Source of the DNA: Lepidostoma basale
Taxonomy: Eukaryota; Arthropoda; Insecta; Trichoptera; Lepidostomatidae
Direction of reading: 5' to 3'
Assembly: GCA_022606425.2 (NCBI GenBank)
Contig: JAHDVF020001512.1
Location: 434,001 to 498,000 of the forward strand
Length of the DNA: 64,000 bases
The position numbers and the translations under genes were made by a program. Of the stretch, positions 12,915 through 23,744 are shown piece by piece. The number at the start of each line of letters is the position of its first letter. Positions within the stretch are counted from its first letter, which is position 1. Below the pieces are notes generated by a model. The model ran no database searches, was not told the origin of the DNA, and saw nothing but the letters and a program-made list of their open reading frames with translations.

Positions 12915-12980
12915 AAACGCTGTTTTTTCCACTTTTGAGTTAATTTTTCTCGACCTGTTTCTAAAGTTTTCGACAATATA
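12915..12980 (-). mobile_element. FB5 fragment
   Basis: Contains ttttccacttttgagttaat and ctcgacctgtttctaaag, matching one arm of FB5 (29545, 58245). Confidence 0.5.
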
Positions 12981-13682
12981 TTTCCATTGTGCCACCTATT
13001 GAGAGATTAAATACTTGAGTTTTCATAGGAAAATATGTTTTATAAATAAATCTAAATAAGTGAATCTGACTAAAAAGTCTTTTAACATGCCATCGCGTAT
13101 AATATGGTTTGGGTTCATGAAAATAGTGAATGAAAAAGTAATGGGGATAGAATATACAATATACACCTCGAAATCGAGGTTTATTCTTTTCAGGCCATTC
13201 CCTCAGTTTTTATCTAAGAGGTCACGGCGTGATTATGAGTTAAATGAGTTAGGCCAATGTTATTTGAAAGGAATATTTAAGTTTGTTAAAGTATTTTTAG
13301 TGAAAATATTCCATTGAAAGTTATTTTCTTTTATAACTTCAAGAACACACATGCATTATTTGTCACATATGCATTAACTCAACATCCGCCAGACAGGCGG
13401 TACGACCGTAAACTTGGCAATTTCAAAAGGATTTTCTTCCTTGTTCCTGATAGTTGTTCCTCCCGAGAGAGTAAAGTCTTTTATTTTTCAGCGACAAAAC
13501 CTGCATGCTGACGGCGAAGACGCCGTCTAGATCGTTTTTATGTACACTTTGGATCTCGACATATTCCGTATCAATGAGATTGTACGGTCTATGGGTGCAT
13601 TTTTGTACATGATATGCTTCTGTTTCATTCTATGTACTATTTTTTGCGTATTCATTGCAAAAGGTATATTATAATAGAGGAT

Positions 13683-13828
13683 GACTATGGAAAATCATTC
13701 AAATATTAAATGTCACGTGAGGAATCGGAGAAACAAACGTGCATGCAATACATGATGTATGTATGTTGAGGAATCGTATTTCAGGAAAGAACAGTGTGGC
13801 GGTCCAGACGGCCTGATGTTAGTTAATT
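13683..13828 (+). mobile_element. LN1 LINE, decayed 3' end
   Basis: Contains tcaaatattaaatgtcacgt, gtgcatgc, atgtatgtatgttgagga and acagtgtggcggtcca, then tgatgttagtta. This corresponds to the HDQINQILNVGH...MNVEEAREVC region of intact copies. An FB1 palindrome starts directly at its 3' tail. Confidence 0.65.
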
Positions 13829-14035
13829 AATACTAATGAAAACGTCAGTTTTCTAGAAGTTTTATTATATTTTATGGGAATGACATGTTTCGCCCTTCTA
13901 AGGCATTATCAAATGTTATTTGACAATGCCTTAGAAGGGCGAAACATGTCATTCCCATAAAATATAATAAAACTTCTAGAAAACTGACGTTTTCATTCGT
14001 ATTAATTATTTAATATGGAGTTATCCACCATTGTT
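13829..14035. mobile_element. FB1 fold-back element, complete palindrome
   Basis: Two arms of about 85 bp are near-perfect inverted copies (tgaaaacgtcagttttctag ... ctagaaaactgacgttttca) separated by about 7 bases (aatgtta). Such long arms with no coding capacity indicate a young non-autonomous element. Each arm carries a core reading outward (13882-13912 minus, 13920-13950 plus). Confidence 0.9.
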
Positions 14036-14040
14036 CAATA

Positions 14041-14785
14041 AAGTTAGTTAGTTGGTTAGTTTTTAGGTATATTCAATGTTTATAAACATATTTAAATATT
14101 GCCTATTATGTAGTGTGTTTATTAAATATTGGGTATTTTCCCACACTGAATTATCCCATTAAAAACATATTAAAATTGTCCAATGTTACCCTGAACGATT
14201 CTTGCAATATATTTATAGTTATTACTTTATTAACCTTCCATGTGATATGGCGTTTCATAATCCTCATATTTCAAGAGTTAAATGTAAATATTGTATTTGT
14301 ACTGGATGACTTTATATATAATCATGACGTGACGACGAGCAATAATTGTATAACCATCTCACTACTTCATATTTTACTTACGTATTACGTAAACGAACCT
14401 TTCGTGTTTTATAACATACATTTTTGCACTTAACTTCCATGAGATAAAATATTTTACAACGTCAAAACTTGCTTTTGATATACAGCTCTTCTTAGACCCC
14501 AATCTATTTTCCTTTTTATTTATTTTATTACGATTCTTCGTAAAACCATCTTAAACACGGGCGTACTACACACGATTATTCATCTAGATCAACGGTTTGT
14601 TTACTTAGCACGTCTAATTGCCATATATCTTCGTGCAAAGTTTTGTGAGAATATTTACTGTTATTCCGGGTAATATTGGACGTATTTTATTTACTATATT
14701 TCTGCTTGTCAAGGATATCATCATTATGGACTAATATGTGCTATATAATTCTTTTATTTCTATACACGGTAATTCAAAACGATTG
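14041..14785. other. AT-rich stretch, nothing recognised
   Basis: Contains a 106-codon AT-rich ORF (14113-14433) with no known motif, probably chance. Confidence 0.4.
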
Positions 14786-15729
14786 ATTATTATTAGAGAT
14801 GCGCCGAGTACAAGTTTTACCGAGTAACCGAGTACGAGTTTTACTCGGTTTGATGTTTGCCAAACCGAATACTCGGCCGAATAACTCGGTTCAATTTCAA
14901 GTCGGTGAAATCTGCCCAAACATAGCGGATATGCAAGAAAAGCTTAAAGATGAAGTTCAGAATCGCTTTCAAGGCTTACAAGGTGATAAATATTACTGTT
15001 TGGCTACTTTACTGGACCCCAGAATGAGATTTTTTAATCCAGAGAAATGCGAATTGATCAGGAAGATCCTATTTTTAGAATCCATTGAAAGAAGCGACGT
15101 TACAGAGAGCGCCAGCAGCAATGAAGAAAACGAATCTAATTCTAACCTTAACAAATTAAGACAACCACAAGATGCTCATGCATCATTTTGGAATTGCTTC
15201 CAAGAACTTGCTTCTACCCAGCCACAGGAGCGCGACGATCCTAAAAGCCCCATGGCTCTAGAATTGGATCGATATGTAAACGAAGGATTGTTGTCAAAAG
15301 ATAAGAGTCCTTTCGAGTGGTGGGCAAGACATAAAACAAGATATCCAGAGATAGCACATTTAGCAAGAGTGTTTTTCTGTGCACCTGCAAGCACTGTGTA
15401 TAGCGAGCGTTTATTTTCAGAAGCAGGTAACGTCTATGAAAAAAAAGGAACAGGCTGTTACCAGAACGTGTGGAGAGTCTTGTATTCTTACATCACAACT
15501 TGCCTTTGCTAAATTTTAAATATTAATTGTTTAACTTCAATTTTAATAAATGCAAATTTTTAATCCTCCTGTTTTCATTATATTTCCCAAAATATTATAT
15601 TACTTTAGTTAAACCGAGTATACTCGTCAATTAGACAGAGTTATTCGGCCGAGTACGAGTAATAAAAAAACGCCGAATACACCGAGTACCGAGTATTAAA
15701 CGAGTACTCGGCCCATCTCTAATTATTAT
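14786..15729 (+). mobile_element. hAT DNA transposon, internally deleted, with intact ends and 8-bp target duplication
   Basis: The element occupies 14794-15721. Its ends tagagatgcgccgagtac and the complement of gtactcggcccatctcta match with one mismatch over 18 bp. It is flanked by attattat on both sides (14786-14793 and 15722-15729), the 8-bp duplication expected for hAT. Subterminal regions are full of short ccgagta/tactcgg repeats. At 928 bp it is far shorter than an autonomous hAT. Confidence 0.92.
14911..15526 (+). pseudogene. hAT transposase C-terminal remnant (dimerisation domain), frameshifted
   Basis: The plus ORF encodes GDKYYCLATLLDPRMRFFNP, then PFEWWARHKTRYPEIAHLAR and APASTVYSERLFSEAGNVYE. 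LATLLDPR, WW..., and the P-AS-T--ER-FS-AG pattern are the hAT C-terminal signature (ZBED4/6-like). A run of eight A at 15439-15446 breaks the frame; one extra base would continue into the usual KKRNRLLPERVESLVFLHHN end, with a stop at 15524. The N-terminal BED finger and most of the catalytic core are missing, so it is non-functional. Confidence 0.85.
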
Positions 15730-15904
15730 ACAAAATGTGACATTCAAACAGTTTCTTTCTACTTTCTTTTAAAGCAGTTATCTATTTGCAAATGCGTTTA
15801 TTTGGAGTTTCACTATAGAAATGACGTGTATATCTTATTATATGCAGACTTCTGGCTTAGTACTTTTTTTTTGTTATATTATAAACAAATTAAACTCTAC
15901 TTAT

Positions 15905-16490
15905 CAAGATTCCTTTTCTCTTCTTCTTATTAGCTGTTTCCCCCCTGCTGGATGTTAGCCTTTTCGTTTTTTTCTCTTTGCGACTTTTTTTTCTCAAGAT
16001 TTTTCTTTCGGTATCATATCAGGTCCCCCCAACGTTGACTATCACCCGAGAGTAGGCGTCTCTGTCCCTGGCATCTCGAAACAGCTCCTCAAGCCAGTCC
16101 AGTTCCTTATATTCTGGAGACAGGAGATTCGCCTCCTGCCAACACCTCGTCGACCCTCTATTTTTCCCTCAAAGATCAGGTGCAGCAATTCATATTTATT
16201 TCCCTTAATCACATGACCAAATAATGCCATCTTACGGGTATTAATATTGGCCAACAATTCTCTATTAGCTCTGGTTCTCTGGAGAATATTTATGTTGTTG
16301 ACCATATCGATCCAAGTAATGGGAAATATTTTGCAGTACAGCCATATTTCAAATGCCTACAGCTGGTTTTTGATACCAACTTTTAAAGTCCACGATTCGA
16401 CACCATATAATAGTATGGATCAGATGTAGCATTTGACCATCATCTGTCGAAGCTTTATATTAATGTTGTCATCGCAGAAAACACTTGCCA
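15905..16490 (-). mobile_element. LN2 LINE, C-terminal region of reverse transcriptase ORF
   Basis: The minus strand encodes, with breaks, LLYGVESWTL, MVNNINILQRTRANRELLAN, KMALFGHVIKGNKYELLHLI and FEGKIEGRRGVGRRRISCLQ, then a decayed 3' end. It is a longer and older relative of the 7817 copy. Confidence 0.75.
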
Positions 16491-16779
16491 TATTATTGAA
16501 GGTTTAATTTTCAAAATTACCATTAGTTAATAAAACATTTATTTATCTACCGAAAACACATTGTATAAACGACAAGAGCGAAGGAGAAAATATATGTTCC
16601 AAGATTAAATATAAAATAATATGATTAATAAGTTACCTAATAAACTCGTTTTGTTTTATTTCCATAGAACTATTGAACATATAATTTTCCTCATAAATAA
16701 TGTTTGCCCAATGTTTTCCTGAACAATTCAGATAGAATTGATGTTTGTTCTCAAGAAAGGTGGATTAGTGGTTTATATT

Positions 16780-17000
16780 TAGCAAGCAATCAGTCGTTAG
16801 CCGATGTTCAAGTAGGTACCTATTGTGGCATTAGGATTAAGAGTAGGTACTCCCAGAACTATCACTCCGATCTCGCCCAAGTGGGCCCACCGGCGCCTCC
16901 CACCCGCCTCCGATCAGATGAACGATTGCTGAATACTGATTATTCCAATCGGGAGTGTTTCAAAATTAGAGATTCGTACAAATCTCTAAACGGATTCGTT
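16780..17000. other. GC-richer unique island
   Basis: Lies inside a 122-codon plus ORF (16704-17072) that has no recognisable domain. Contains gtgggcccaccggcgcctcc near 16880. Confidence 0.35.
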
Positions 17001-17149
17001 ATTTACAGTGCCACCCACACCTCTGTTATCACTGATCAGAGTGCTCATATCATTTTAGTTGGACTGAATTAAATAAAATTGGCGTGAGATAGTAAAACGT
17101 TTTATTGATTGAATAAGAAACTGTTTTTTCGTCAATTTACTCTTTTATA

Positions 17150-17510
17150 CAATAGTATTATAATTTTCTTCTTCTCCCGGTGTCTCGTCTGTGCCCCCTC
17201 CCCCCCCCCCCCGACGCTGACTATCACTTGAGAGTAGGCATTTCTATGCCTAGCAGCTCGAAATAGCTCTTCAAAGTTTTTATACCAGTTCAGTCCCTCA
17301 TGTTGCGGAGCCAGGAGATTCTTTCTCACGGACTTAAATGTTGGTAAACATTTCTCTATCAGCTCTAGCTTTCTGGAGAACATTCAAGTTGGTTGACTTT
17401 ATCTGTTCGAGGAATGAGTAACATTTTGCGATATAGCCTTATTTCAAATGCCTCCAGCCGGTTCATGGTATTTACATTAAGGGTTCATAATTCAACCACA
17501 ATCAAAAGTA
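17150..17510 (-). mobile_element. LN2 LINE, decayed C-terminal end
   Basis: Minus-strand VRKNLLAPQ, LNWYKNFEELFRAARHRNAY and SQVIVSVGGG correspond to the end of the LN2 ORF. A poly-C run at about 17197-17212 and a gaagaag-type tail follow. The decayed upstream part reaches about 17510. Confidence 0.65.
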
Positions 17511-17544
17511 AATATTTAATTTTACTACATTTTAACAAATATTT

Positions 17545-17850
17545 GGTATTCATCATCATCAGCCGTCTGTCATCCACTGCTGAATGTAAGCCTCTCCCAA
17601 AGCACGCCACCGCCGAGTGGCGGTGGCGTGCTCCCATCCATCCATGTCCATGCCGCTCCCATCCATCCATGTCCATCAATCCTCTTTAGATCGTCGGTCC
17701 AGCGGGCAGGGAGACGTCGAACTCTGCGGAATCCTGTACGCGGTCTCCACTCCAGAACCCGTCTCCCCCATCGGCTGTCGGTTCTCCGACAGATATGGCC
17801 AGCCCATCGCCACTTCAGCCCGCCCATCCCCAGAGCCACCTATCTGGTAT
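17545..17850 (-). mobile_element. LN4 (RTE-like) LINE, C-terminal end
   Basis: The minus strand encodes LKWRWAGHICRRTDSRWGRR, VLEWRPRTGFRRVRRLPARW and TDDLKRI, the post-RT segment of RTE-like elements, ending in a gatgatgatga-type tail. It contains a tandem duplication of ctcccatccatccatgtcca (17630 and 17655). Confidence 0.8.
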
Positions 17851-18029
17851 TGAAAAATCTTAATGGAAACAGTTTTTTTTTAATATTAAAACGATTTTTC
17901 AAGGTGGATACCTTTATTGTTCGCTTATATATAAGTAATCTGTATCATTTTTTCAAAAGTTAAATATTGTTATTCTGGGAATTCCTCGTTTGAACGGATA
18001 AATACTTTTGATATTGAAAAAAAATCTTG

Positions 18030-18240
18030 CTCAGCTTGGTTGGAACACGTATGGCAATCTTACCCGTTTGATGTTTCTGGTATTGGATTCGCTGCAGCCG
18101 CATCCCACACCCTGCCGTGTCGTACCTGCCCGAACATAGACGTATCGAAGCAATTTGTTTCTACAAAGAGACTCGTTTTTGTTAGCGTTCGCTTTGAACA
18201 GTTTTCGTCGTCTACCTTTCATATTGGCGTATCCCGACAT
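18030..18240. other. Unique GC-richer stretch
   Basis: Complementary ORFs (78 codons plus, 69 codons minus) without known motifs and no repeat match. Unresolved. Confidence 0.3.
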
Positions 18241-18409
18241 TTGCTAACTTTGAAAAACGTTTTTAGTTACCATTAAATAGTTTAAATAAATGCGTATTCT
18301 TTCTTTTCATATAGATGCTGACTTTTATAGCTTGATGGAATCAGTGTGAACAATGGTTATAATAAACAAGAATTCGTTTACTTTTTATTTATTACTCTCA
18401 TAGGTGTGA

Positions 18410-18730
18410 TGACCTGTTGTCGGTTGCATCTCCACCCTCCTGGGAAATGGACCGCCAACTATCTCGCCATATTTTCGGTGGTCGGCCACGTGGTCTGGAA
18501 CCCTCCGGTAGTCTTTCTTTAGCAATCTTTGAGATCCTATTTTCTTGCATACGTGAGACATGCTCGTTCCAGTATCTTCTTATTTGGCGCCCCCATCTGA
18601 CAATGTCTTCAACCTCGCATATTCTTCAAATTTCTGTATTTCTTATTCGGTCACGAAGGCCTTTGCCGGCTATTCATCGTAGTACTTTCATCTCGTTCTT
18701 TGTTTCAAGCTGTGTCGGCTTTTGATTCTA
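18410..18730 (-). mobile_element. LN3 LINE, C-terminal end
   Basis: Minus-strand decayed reading: an AGKGLRDRIRN-like start, ICEVEDIVRWG, ARMQENRIS-like, then GSRPRGRPPKIWRDSWR and SISQEGG. The order DRIRN...ICEVEDI...RWxRQxRRxW...GRPPKxWxDSW is common to LN3 copies at 40270, 51205 and 55015. Confidence 0.7.
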
Positions 18731-18757
18731 TTGCGAATGTTTAGATATAGAAAATAA

Positions 18758-18781
18758 TGATGATGATGATGATGATGATTT
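18758..18781. repeat. GAT trinucleotide microsatellite
   Basis: About seven GAT units, forming the 3' tail of the adjacent minus-strand LN5 LINE. Confidence 0.85.
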
Positions 18782-19165
18782 ATAAAGCGCCATTTTTGTG
18801 AGAGATTCACTTCAAGGGCTCTCAACGTCCGGAAAGCTTCTCTTAAAAAGAAAAGTTTTAAGAGAGCTTCTGAACACTCCTTCGTCGTCTTGATTGCGGA
18901 TATTGTAGGGCAGCCTGTTCCACGCCGTCGGTCCCGCGATGCCAAAAGCGCGATCTGCGAAGTTTGAAGCTCCTTGGCGCCTCGGGACGAGAAGTTTGGG
19001 TGTTGCTTCTTTCTTCGAGGATCGTAGAGTTGACTGCCGATGGTTCAAATCTGTCAGCTTGCAAAGTTCTGTGAGGTAGTGGGGCGCTCGTCCATGTAAG
19101 GCCTTGTGAACAAGTAGACACAGTTTATAGTCGATTCGCTCAGGTAACCTTAGCCAGTGAATGGA
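18781..19165 (-). mobile_element. LN5 LINE (CR1/jockey-like), C-terminal end and 3' UTR
   Basis: The minus strand encodes LLVPRRQGASNFADRAFGIA, GPTAWNRLPYNIRN and VFRSSLKTFLFKR. The PRR...RAF..AGPTAWN.LP....LK..LF pattern is the end of CR1/jockey-type ORF2. The 3' UTR has the agcgccatttttgtgagag block. Confidence 0.8.
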
Positions 19166-19169
19166 TATT

Positions 19170-20150
19170 TAATTAAAGTATTATACAGGTATATATATAT
19201 ATTTCTCTTATGACGACATGGTTTAATGACATGGTTTGCGTGATTCAGTTTTCAAATATATTTACGCCTCTTTGAATGCCAGACGACGATTTTGTATACA
19301 ACGGTTCCCACGCCCGACCAACTTATTCAATCTCCCTACAAGTCTGACGTCACTTTGTTCCGTGGTTTTTGTTGCCTTAATTAAAACTACGTTTTACGTT
19401 TTTTCATTTTTGTTTTAAATTTCGCGTAACACGGTTATTATTATTTTTATACAACGAAAATAATGGCCGTAATAAAACATTATTTGCAATTAAAAATGTT
19501 ATATGGAAATTATCAACGCAGAAGAGAGGTAAAGTTTAATGCTACACCATTATATCACAATACTAAAGATTTATGTTTTTTTTATTACTACGATTTCCAA
19601 CGATTTTCCAATGTTATATAAACGTTTTATTTTCCACGATTCGTATTTAATTTATAACGCAAAGCTTAAATTTATATTTTTTTCAGACTAAGCAAATAAT
19701 GTACGAGTATATGAATTATAATTATATATCTACCAAGAAATTTCAATTAAAAATATTAAGTATTTAATAAACATGAAAAAATATTAATTAATATTACAAT
19801 AAAGTATCATCCGTAAAATATTTCTACACCTGTGTTCACTGACGAACAAACAAATAATATCGATCTCTGCATCCGTGCAGTTTAACAGGACGATTTTAGA
19901 AGCTGAGTAATGTTGGTGTTGGCTGTAATTGTATCCTTATTTTTTACATAAATTCCTCCGGTTCATGCTTATGGTCATAATCAAGTCTTCTGAAACAGAA
20001 CATAAGCAGTATACCATCAAAATCACTGTACTAATATAAATTAGTTATACATATTTTTTTTCAAATTTGTACGAAAAACTCAGTTTGTTTAAATTTTTAA
20101 ATTTAATTAATATCTTTTAGATAAAATAAACACTTCGTGTAACCATGGAA
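19170..20150. other. AT-rich stretch, nothing recognised
   Basis: No ORF with motifs and no family match. A slightly GC-richer patch lies at 19260-19360. Confidence 0.4.
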
Positions 20151-20159
20151 TTGTAAAAA

Positions 20160-20300
20160 CGTTTGTCGTCAACAAGTTTCGCTTGTTCCCAAGCTTCGCC
20201 AGGGTAAAAAACGTTTGAAATTTGTTTTAAAGTTTAAACGTTTTAAAATTGCCTTGAAGAAGCTTCGGTACAAGCGAAACTAGTTGGCGTCAAGTATAAT
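20160..20300. mobile_element. FB4 fold-back element
   Basis: Inverted arms gtcaacaagtttcgcttg / caagcgaaactagttggcgt flank a centre around 20225. Two outward cores are present: 20171-20202 (minus, ctggcga, stem GCTTG/CAAGC, gaaac, tt, gtt) and a degraded one near 20253-20285 (plus). Same family as 36063-36223. Confidence 0.75.
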
Positions 20301-20421
20301 TTCAATTCGTGGGTCATGCACAAAGTGTTTTTTTTTAACTATTATATTTTTTATATCAATTGTAATTAGTATGAATTAAATATTTGCTTACAACGATGTA
20401 AAGGGTATTGTAGTTATCATT

Positions 20422-20590
20422 TTGATTCTCGTGACATGTGGTGCTGAATTGACGTGATTTTATTGTCACGTCAATTCAGCGCCAGCCAAAGACAGTGTGA
20501 CAATCACACTACCATCGCCGGGAATCGAACCCGGAACCTTGAGGGTGGAAGTCAAAGCACAAAACACTCGGCCACGAAGGTCGTTAAATA
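20422..20590 (-). mobile_element. tRNA-derived SINE (SINE-1)
   Basis: Reading the minus strand, an A-box-like tggccgagtgtt is followed about 40 bases later by a perfect B box in ggttccgggttcgattcccg. The second copy is at 51785-51965. The element ends in a small hairpin (about 20442-20480) next to attctcgtgacat. No canonical anticodon arm or 3' end, so this is a SINE and not a tRNA gene. Confidence 0.8.
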
Positions 20591-20599
20591 TTACGCATA

Positions 20600-21270
20600 T
20601 TGTATTTTTCTTCTTCAATAAGTTCCAAAGAGTCTCTAGAATCGATTCTCTATTCCACGAAATAAAGGCGTCTCTATACATAGTTGGTATTGCATCTTTA
20701 CTCTGTTCGCTGGCAGAGCTTATGAATTTTCCCGACATTTTTATTACCCCGTCGCCGCTCTGCGATATTTCTAAAAAATACATTTTATATTTAGCTTCGT
20801 CTCTGAATGAAACTCAATTCGAGCATCGATAGACTATTATTAGGCGATTTGAGTTCGAAACCTTTGAGGGTTTTATGTGCCCTTTTCAGCTTTCATACTT
20901 AGCGATTGATCCACGTGATTTGAAATTTTATTGACGCGAAAACCCTCTAAATTAATTTCTTTCTTCCGTTCAATTAGTAGAGTTTTTATATTGTTCCTTA
21001 TCTAATAGTACCCTCTTAAAACTTATATAATACACACATTACATTACGCTTTAATCCCTTGAATAAAGTTAACTTAAGTTCTCTTTAAACACCTAGTAGA
21101 TGATAACTAAAGTAATTGTGTACTGTCAAATACTAAACAAATTGATGTCTATACTTGCAATTACATTTTTAATGTATTTCAAGATATAGCATCTTTGGTA
21201 ATAGCTGTCATTAAATACTACTTTTGTTTTTCGAACATATGTTATTAGGAACATGTATTATTAGGAACAG
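20600..21270. other. Nothing recognised
   Basis: AT-rich. Minus and plus ORFs over the SINE and its flank are chance. Confidence 0.4.
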
Positions 21271-21274
21271 TAAA

Positions 21275-21415
21275 TATTATTAATTGTTTCTTAAACAGTT
21301 TTGTAAAACTCTGTATTACTTTTTAAACATGAATTAAAACTTTTGATAATGCCTTAGAAAATAAAACATAACATTTCTATGAACTATATTCAAACTTCTA
21401 GAAAACTCATTGCTG
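21275..21415. mobile_element. FB1 element, degraded
   Basis: Contains attgtttcttaaacagtttt, cttttgataatgccttagaa and cttctagaaaactcatt, i.e. the outer end, core and arm of FB1 with internal losses. Confidence 0.65.
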
Positions 21416-21679
21416 GGAATATATTTTTAGATGTAAAAAATAATTTTAATCAATTCAATGAGCGTATAAAATTTAATCAATGCCTATTTTGTAGATACGA
21501 ATCTTAGAGCTTTAACGTGAATATAACGTTTTAAGCGTTCGTTGGAATAAATCGAAATAAAAAATAAATTCACAGTAGTGTTGGTTTTACAAAAAACAAA
21601 CTGTTTTTGCCTCCCAGACGAAAGCAGCGAGCGTCGAAACTGCTCGGAACTAGAAGATGAATAAATGCAATAAAATTAA

Positions 21680-21855
21680 ATATTAATGGGCAAGGCGACC
21701 GCAATCACGGTGGAAGGATGATCTGAACAGACATGTCGGAATAACCTGGATGCAGTCTGCACAAGGCAGAGTGACATGGAAGCGAATGGCGGAAGCATTT
21801 GTCCGGGAGTGGACGGGAATAGGCTGTGGAAGAAGGAGAAGAGGAAGAATGAAGA
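21680..21855 (+). mobile_element. LN6 LINE, C-terminal end
   Basis: Encodes RPQSRWKDDLNRHVGITWMQ and SAQGRVTWKRMAEAFVREWT, then a gaagaaggagaagagg tail. It resembles the post-RT GRPxxRWxDD...W...AxDRxxWxxxxEA pattern. Sister copy at 46730. Confidence 0.75.
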
Positions 21856-22619
21856 TATTTTGATATTTTTTAGTATACTTCTATAATGTGATTGTTTTTT
21901 TGTTCACTTTTTATTACGAAAATTAAAAACATATTTCCGGTCTTTTTGTAGTGATTTTATTATTTTGCAGGTCTTGCTTTTCTTTTGTGTTTGCGGATAC
22001 GTTAATTCTCGTCTCTTTTTTATATTTCTTTTATTTTATCCTTTTTGTTCTCTAGTGTCCCGACTGAAGATCTTCGCTGTAACCCCCCCTTTCCATTTAC
22101 AATTTCCAGAATACATTTTGGCACTTGTTCCTTTTGTCGTTTCTCCTATACATTTCCTAATTGTGTTGTTTCATTTGTTTTTTTCAAATCAACTTTCCAC
22201 AGACGCATTTCTTTGCTTTATAATAATAATGAAAATATAATTCAGATTCAAAGTTTTTTTTTGGAGAATATTCATTTTGTGTATGGCATTGTTATCAAAA
22301 ATGAAATTCAATTAGAATGAAACCATGTATATTAAAAGTATAAAAAACAAATCGATAACATGACCGTAAATTTACATACTCTTTGAAATGTTACTTTTTA
22401 ACTTCATATTTGCGTATGCCAAAAGAAATACTTCTCCTAAATACTAAAGTATCATGTCTGAAAAAAGTGTAATAAAGTGTTGTGATACAAAGTTATCAAA
22501 AAGTAATTCAAATATGAATCCGCAACACAAAGTAATGGCGAATATAGAAGAAACTAAAGTATCAATTTGGTTTAGCGAAAAACAAATGTATTACGAAATT
22601 ACACTGTTGAAAGCTTATC

Positions 22620-22880
22620 AATATCCCGATATATTTACCTTACCACGGCGCGGCATTGAACACGATAAACGCAAACGTTCAGCGGGCGTTTTGGCAAAGC
22701 CGTTAGGATTCTTTAACGCCTATATCCCGGTTAAATGACTCGATATATTTCGATTCCACTCCAGCCGAACCTTAATCCGCGATTCCACTTACGACGCTCC
22801 CCCCGTGATCTATTATCGTGGCCTCTCTCCGGGCAGGTACTTCGTGTCCCCGAGGACTGAATATCTCACAAGGATTTATG
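22620..22880. other. GC-richer unique island
   Basis: Non-repetitive. The end of a 94-codon plus ORF (22454-22738) lies here without recognisable domain. The sequence stays GC-rich past the stop, which argues for conserved non-coding DNA rather than an exon. Confidence 0.35.
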
Positions 22881-23219
22881 GTACAGAGGAAAACGCGGGA
22901 ACTTTTATCTAATTAAAATATCAAGTATACAATTTGGCGGGAAAATGGCGAAGTTTCGCTGCTGGTAACATAGCGACAGTGCACTCGAAGTTTGCATTGG
23001 TTTTTGCAATTTTTAATTCTTGGATATGGACCTGCCATGGATCTGGATTAATTCTTGGTATGGAAACATGAACCTTGACAAAGGCTGGATTATTTTGAAA
23101 TGTTGATGTATCGTAGAATATTTCAAATATCATGGACAGAAAGAGTCACAAACGAGGAAGTACTGTAGCCATTGAAGAAAGTAAAATAAGTTATCAAGAC
23201 AAAAAAGTGCAGTAAACTG

Positions 23220-23440
23220 GGATAATTTGGGTACATTATGAGAAACGATAAATACAAAGTGCTGCAACTGATTATCCAAGGTAAACGAAGTGCCAGGAGA
23301 AGAAGAAAATCATGGCTGGAAAACCTTCGTAAACGGTTTAGTTGCAGCACAACATTCCTGTTTAGAACTGCTGTATCAAGAGGAGATAGGAGAACCAACC
23401 TCCGATAGGAGAGTAACAAGGAGAAGAAGATGATGACATT
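23220..23440 (+). mobile_element. LN2 LINE, decayed C-terminal end
   Basis: Contains tttgggtacattatgagaaa, cgataaatacaaagtgctgc, aactgattatccaaggtaaa and atggctggaaaaccttcg, corresponding to YLGHVxRxxKYxLLQLIxxGK...WLxNLR, followed by a ggagaagaagatgatga tail. Confidence 0.65.
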
Positions 23441-23444
23441 TAGA

Positions 23445-23515
23445 AGTGAACGGAAAGAAGGATGAAAGTAGGATAAATACCGTAGAAATGAGATAGTCTG
23501 AAAAATGCGGAATGC
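23445..23515 (+). mobile_element. LN1 fragment
   Basis: A gaaggatgaaagtaggataa / ataccgtagaaatgaga segment matches the KKDESKINAVEMR-coding piece of the 44190 copy. Confidence 0.5.
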
Positions 23516-23584
23516 GGCTATGAACAGGATAAAACAATGCCGTAAAAATCTATATTTTATTTGAATTATTTTTAAGAATATTGT

Positions 23585-23740
23585 ATTTTCACAACTTTTT
23601 TGCACTTTTCACAAAAATATTTCGAGCCACAGTCGCTCTTCCTCGGTGTATAATTTTAATTTAATCTGTGAGGAAAGGGCGTCTGTGGCCCGAAACAAGT
23701 TTGCGAAAAATGCAAAAATGTGTTGTGTAAATATTATTTA
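23585..23740. mobile_element. FB6 fold-back element
   Basis: Left arm acttttcacaaaaatatttc and right arm gaaacaagtttgcgaaaaat are inverted copies around an AT-rich centre. Cores on both arms: stems GAGC/GCTC (left, minus) and GGGC/GCCC (right, plus), each before gaaac or gaaat. Confidence 0.75.
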
Positions 23741-23744
23741 AAAA

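Noticed and set aside
14113..14433. 106-codon AT-rich ORF
   Set aside because: Composition like surrounding AT-rich DNA; no motif.
16704..17072. 122-codon plus-strand ORF as a gene
   Set aside because: No known motif and no splice or start context; it covers a unique GC-richer patch only.
20510..20590. tRNA gene on the minus strand suggested by a perfect B box (gggttcgattcccgg)
   Set aside because: No full cloverleaf with a 7-bp acceptor stem and anticodon loop could be drawn, and a diverged copy at 51870-51965 shares the flanks; a tRNA-derived SINE explains it better.
22454..22738. 94-codon plus ORF beginning MSEKSVIKCCDTK as a small gene
   Set aside because: No family recognised. Its first part includes the FB6-like flank sequence (aatccgcaacacaaag), and GC richness continues beyond the stop.
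23123..23605. 160-codon minus-strand ORF
   Set aside because: It is the antisense of plus-strand LN2 and LN1 LINE fragments and part of an FB6 arm; the peptide is hydrophobic low complexity.
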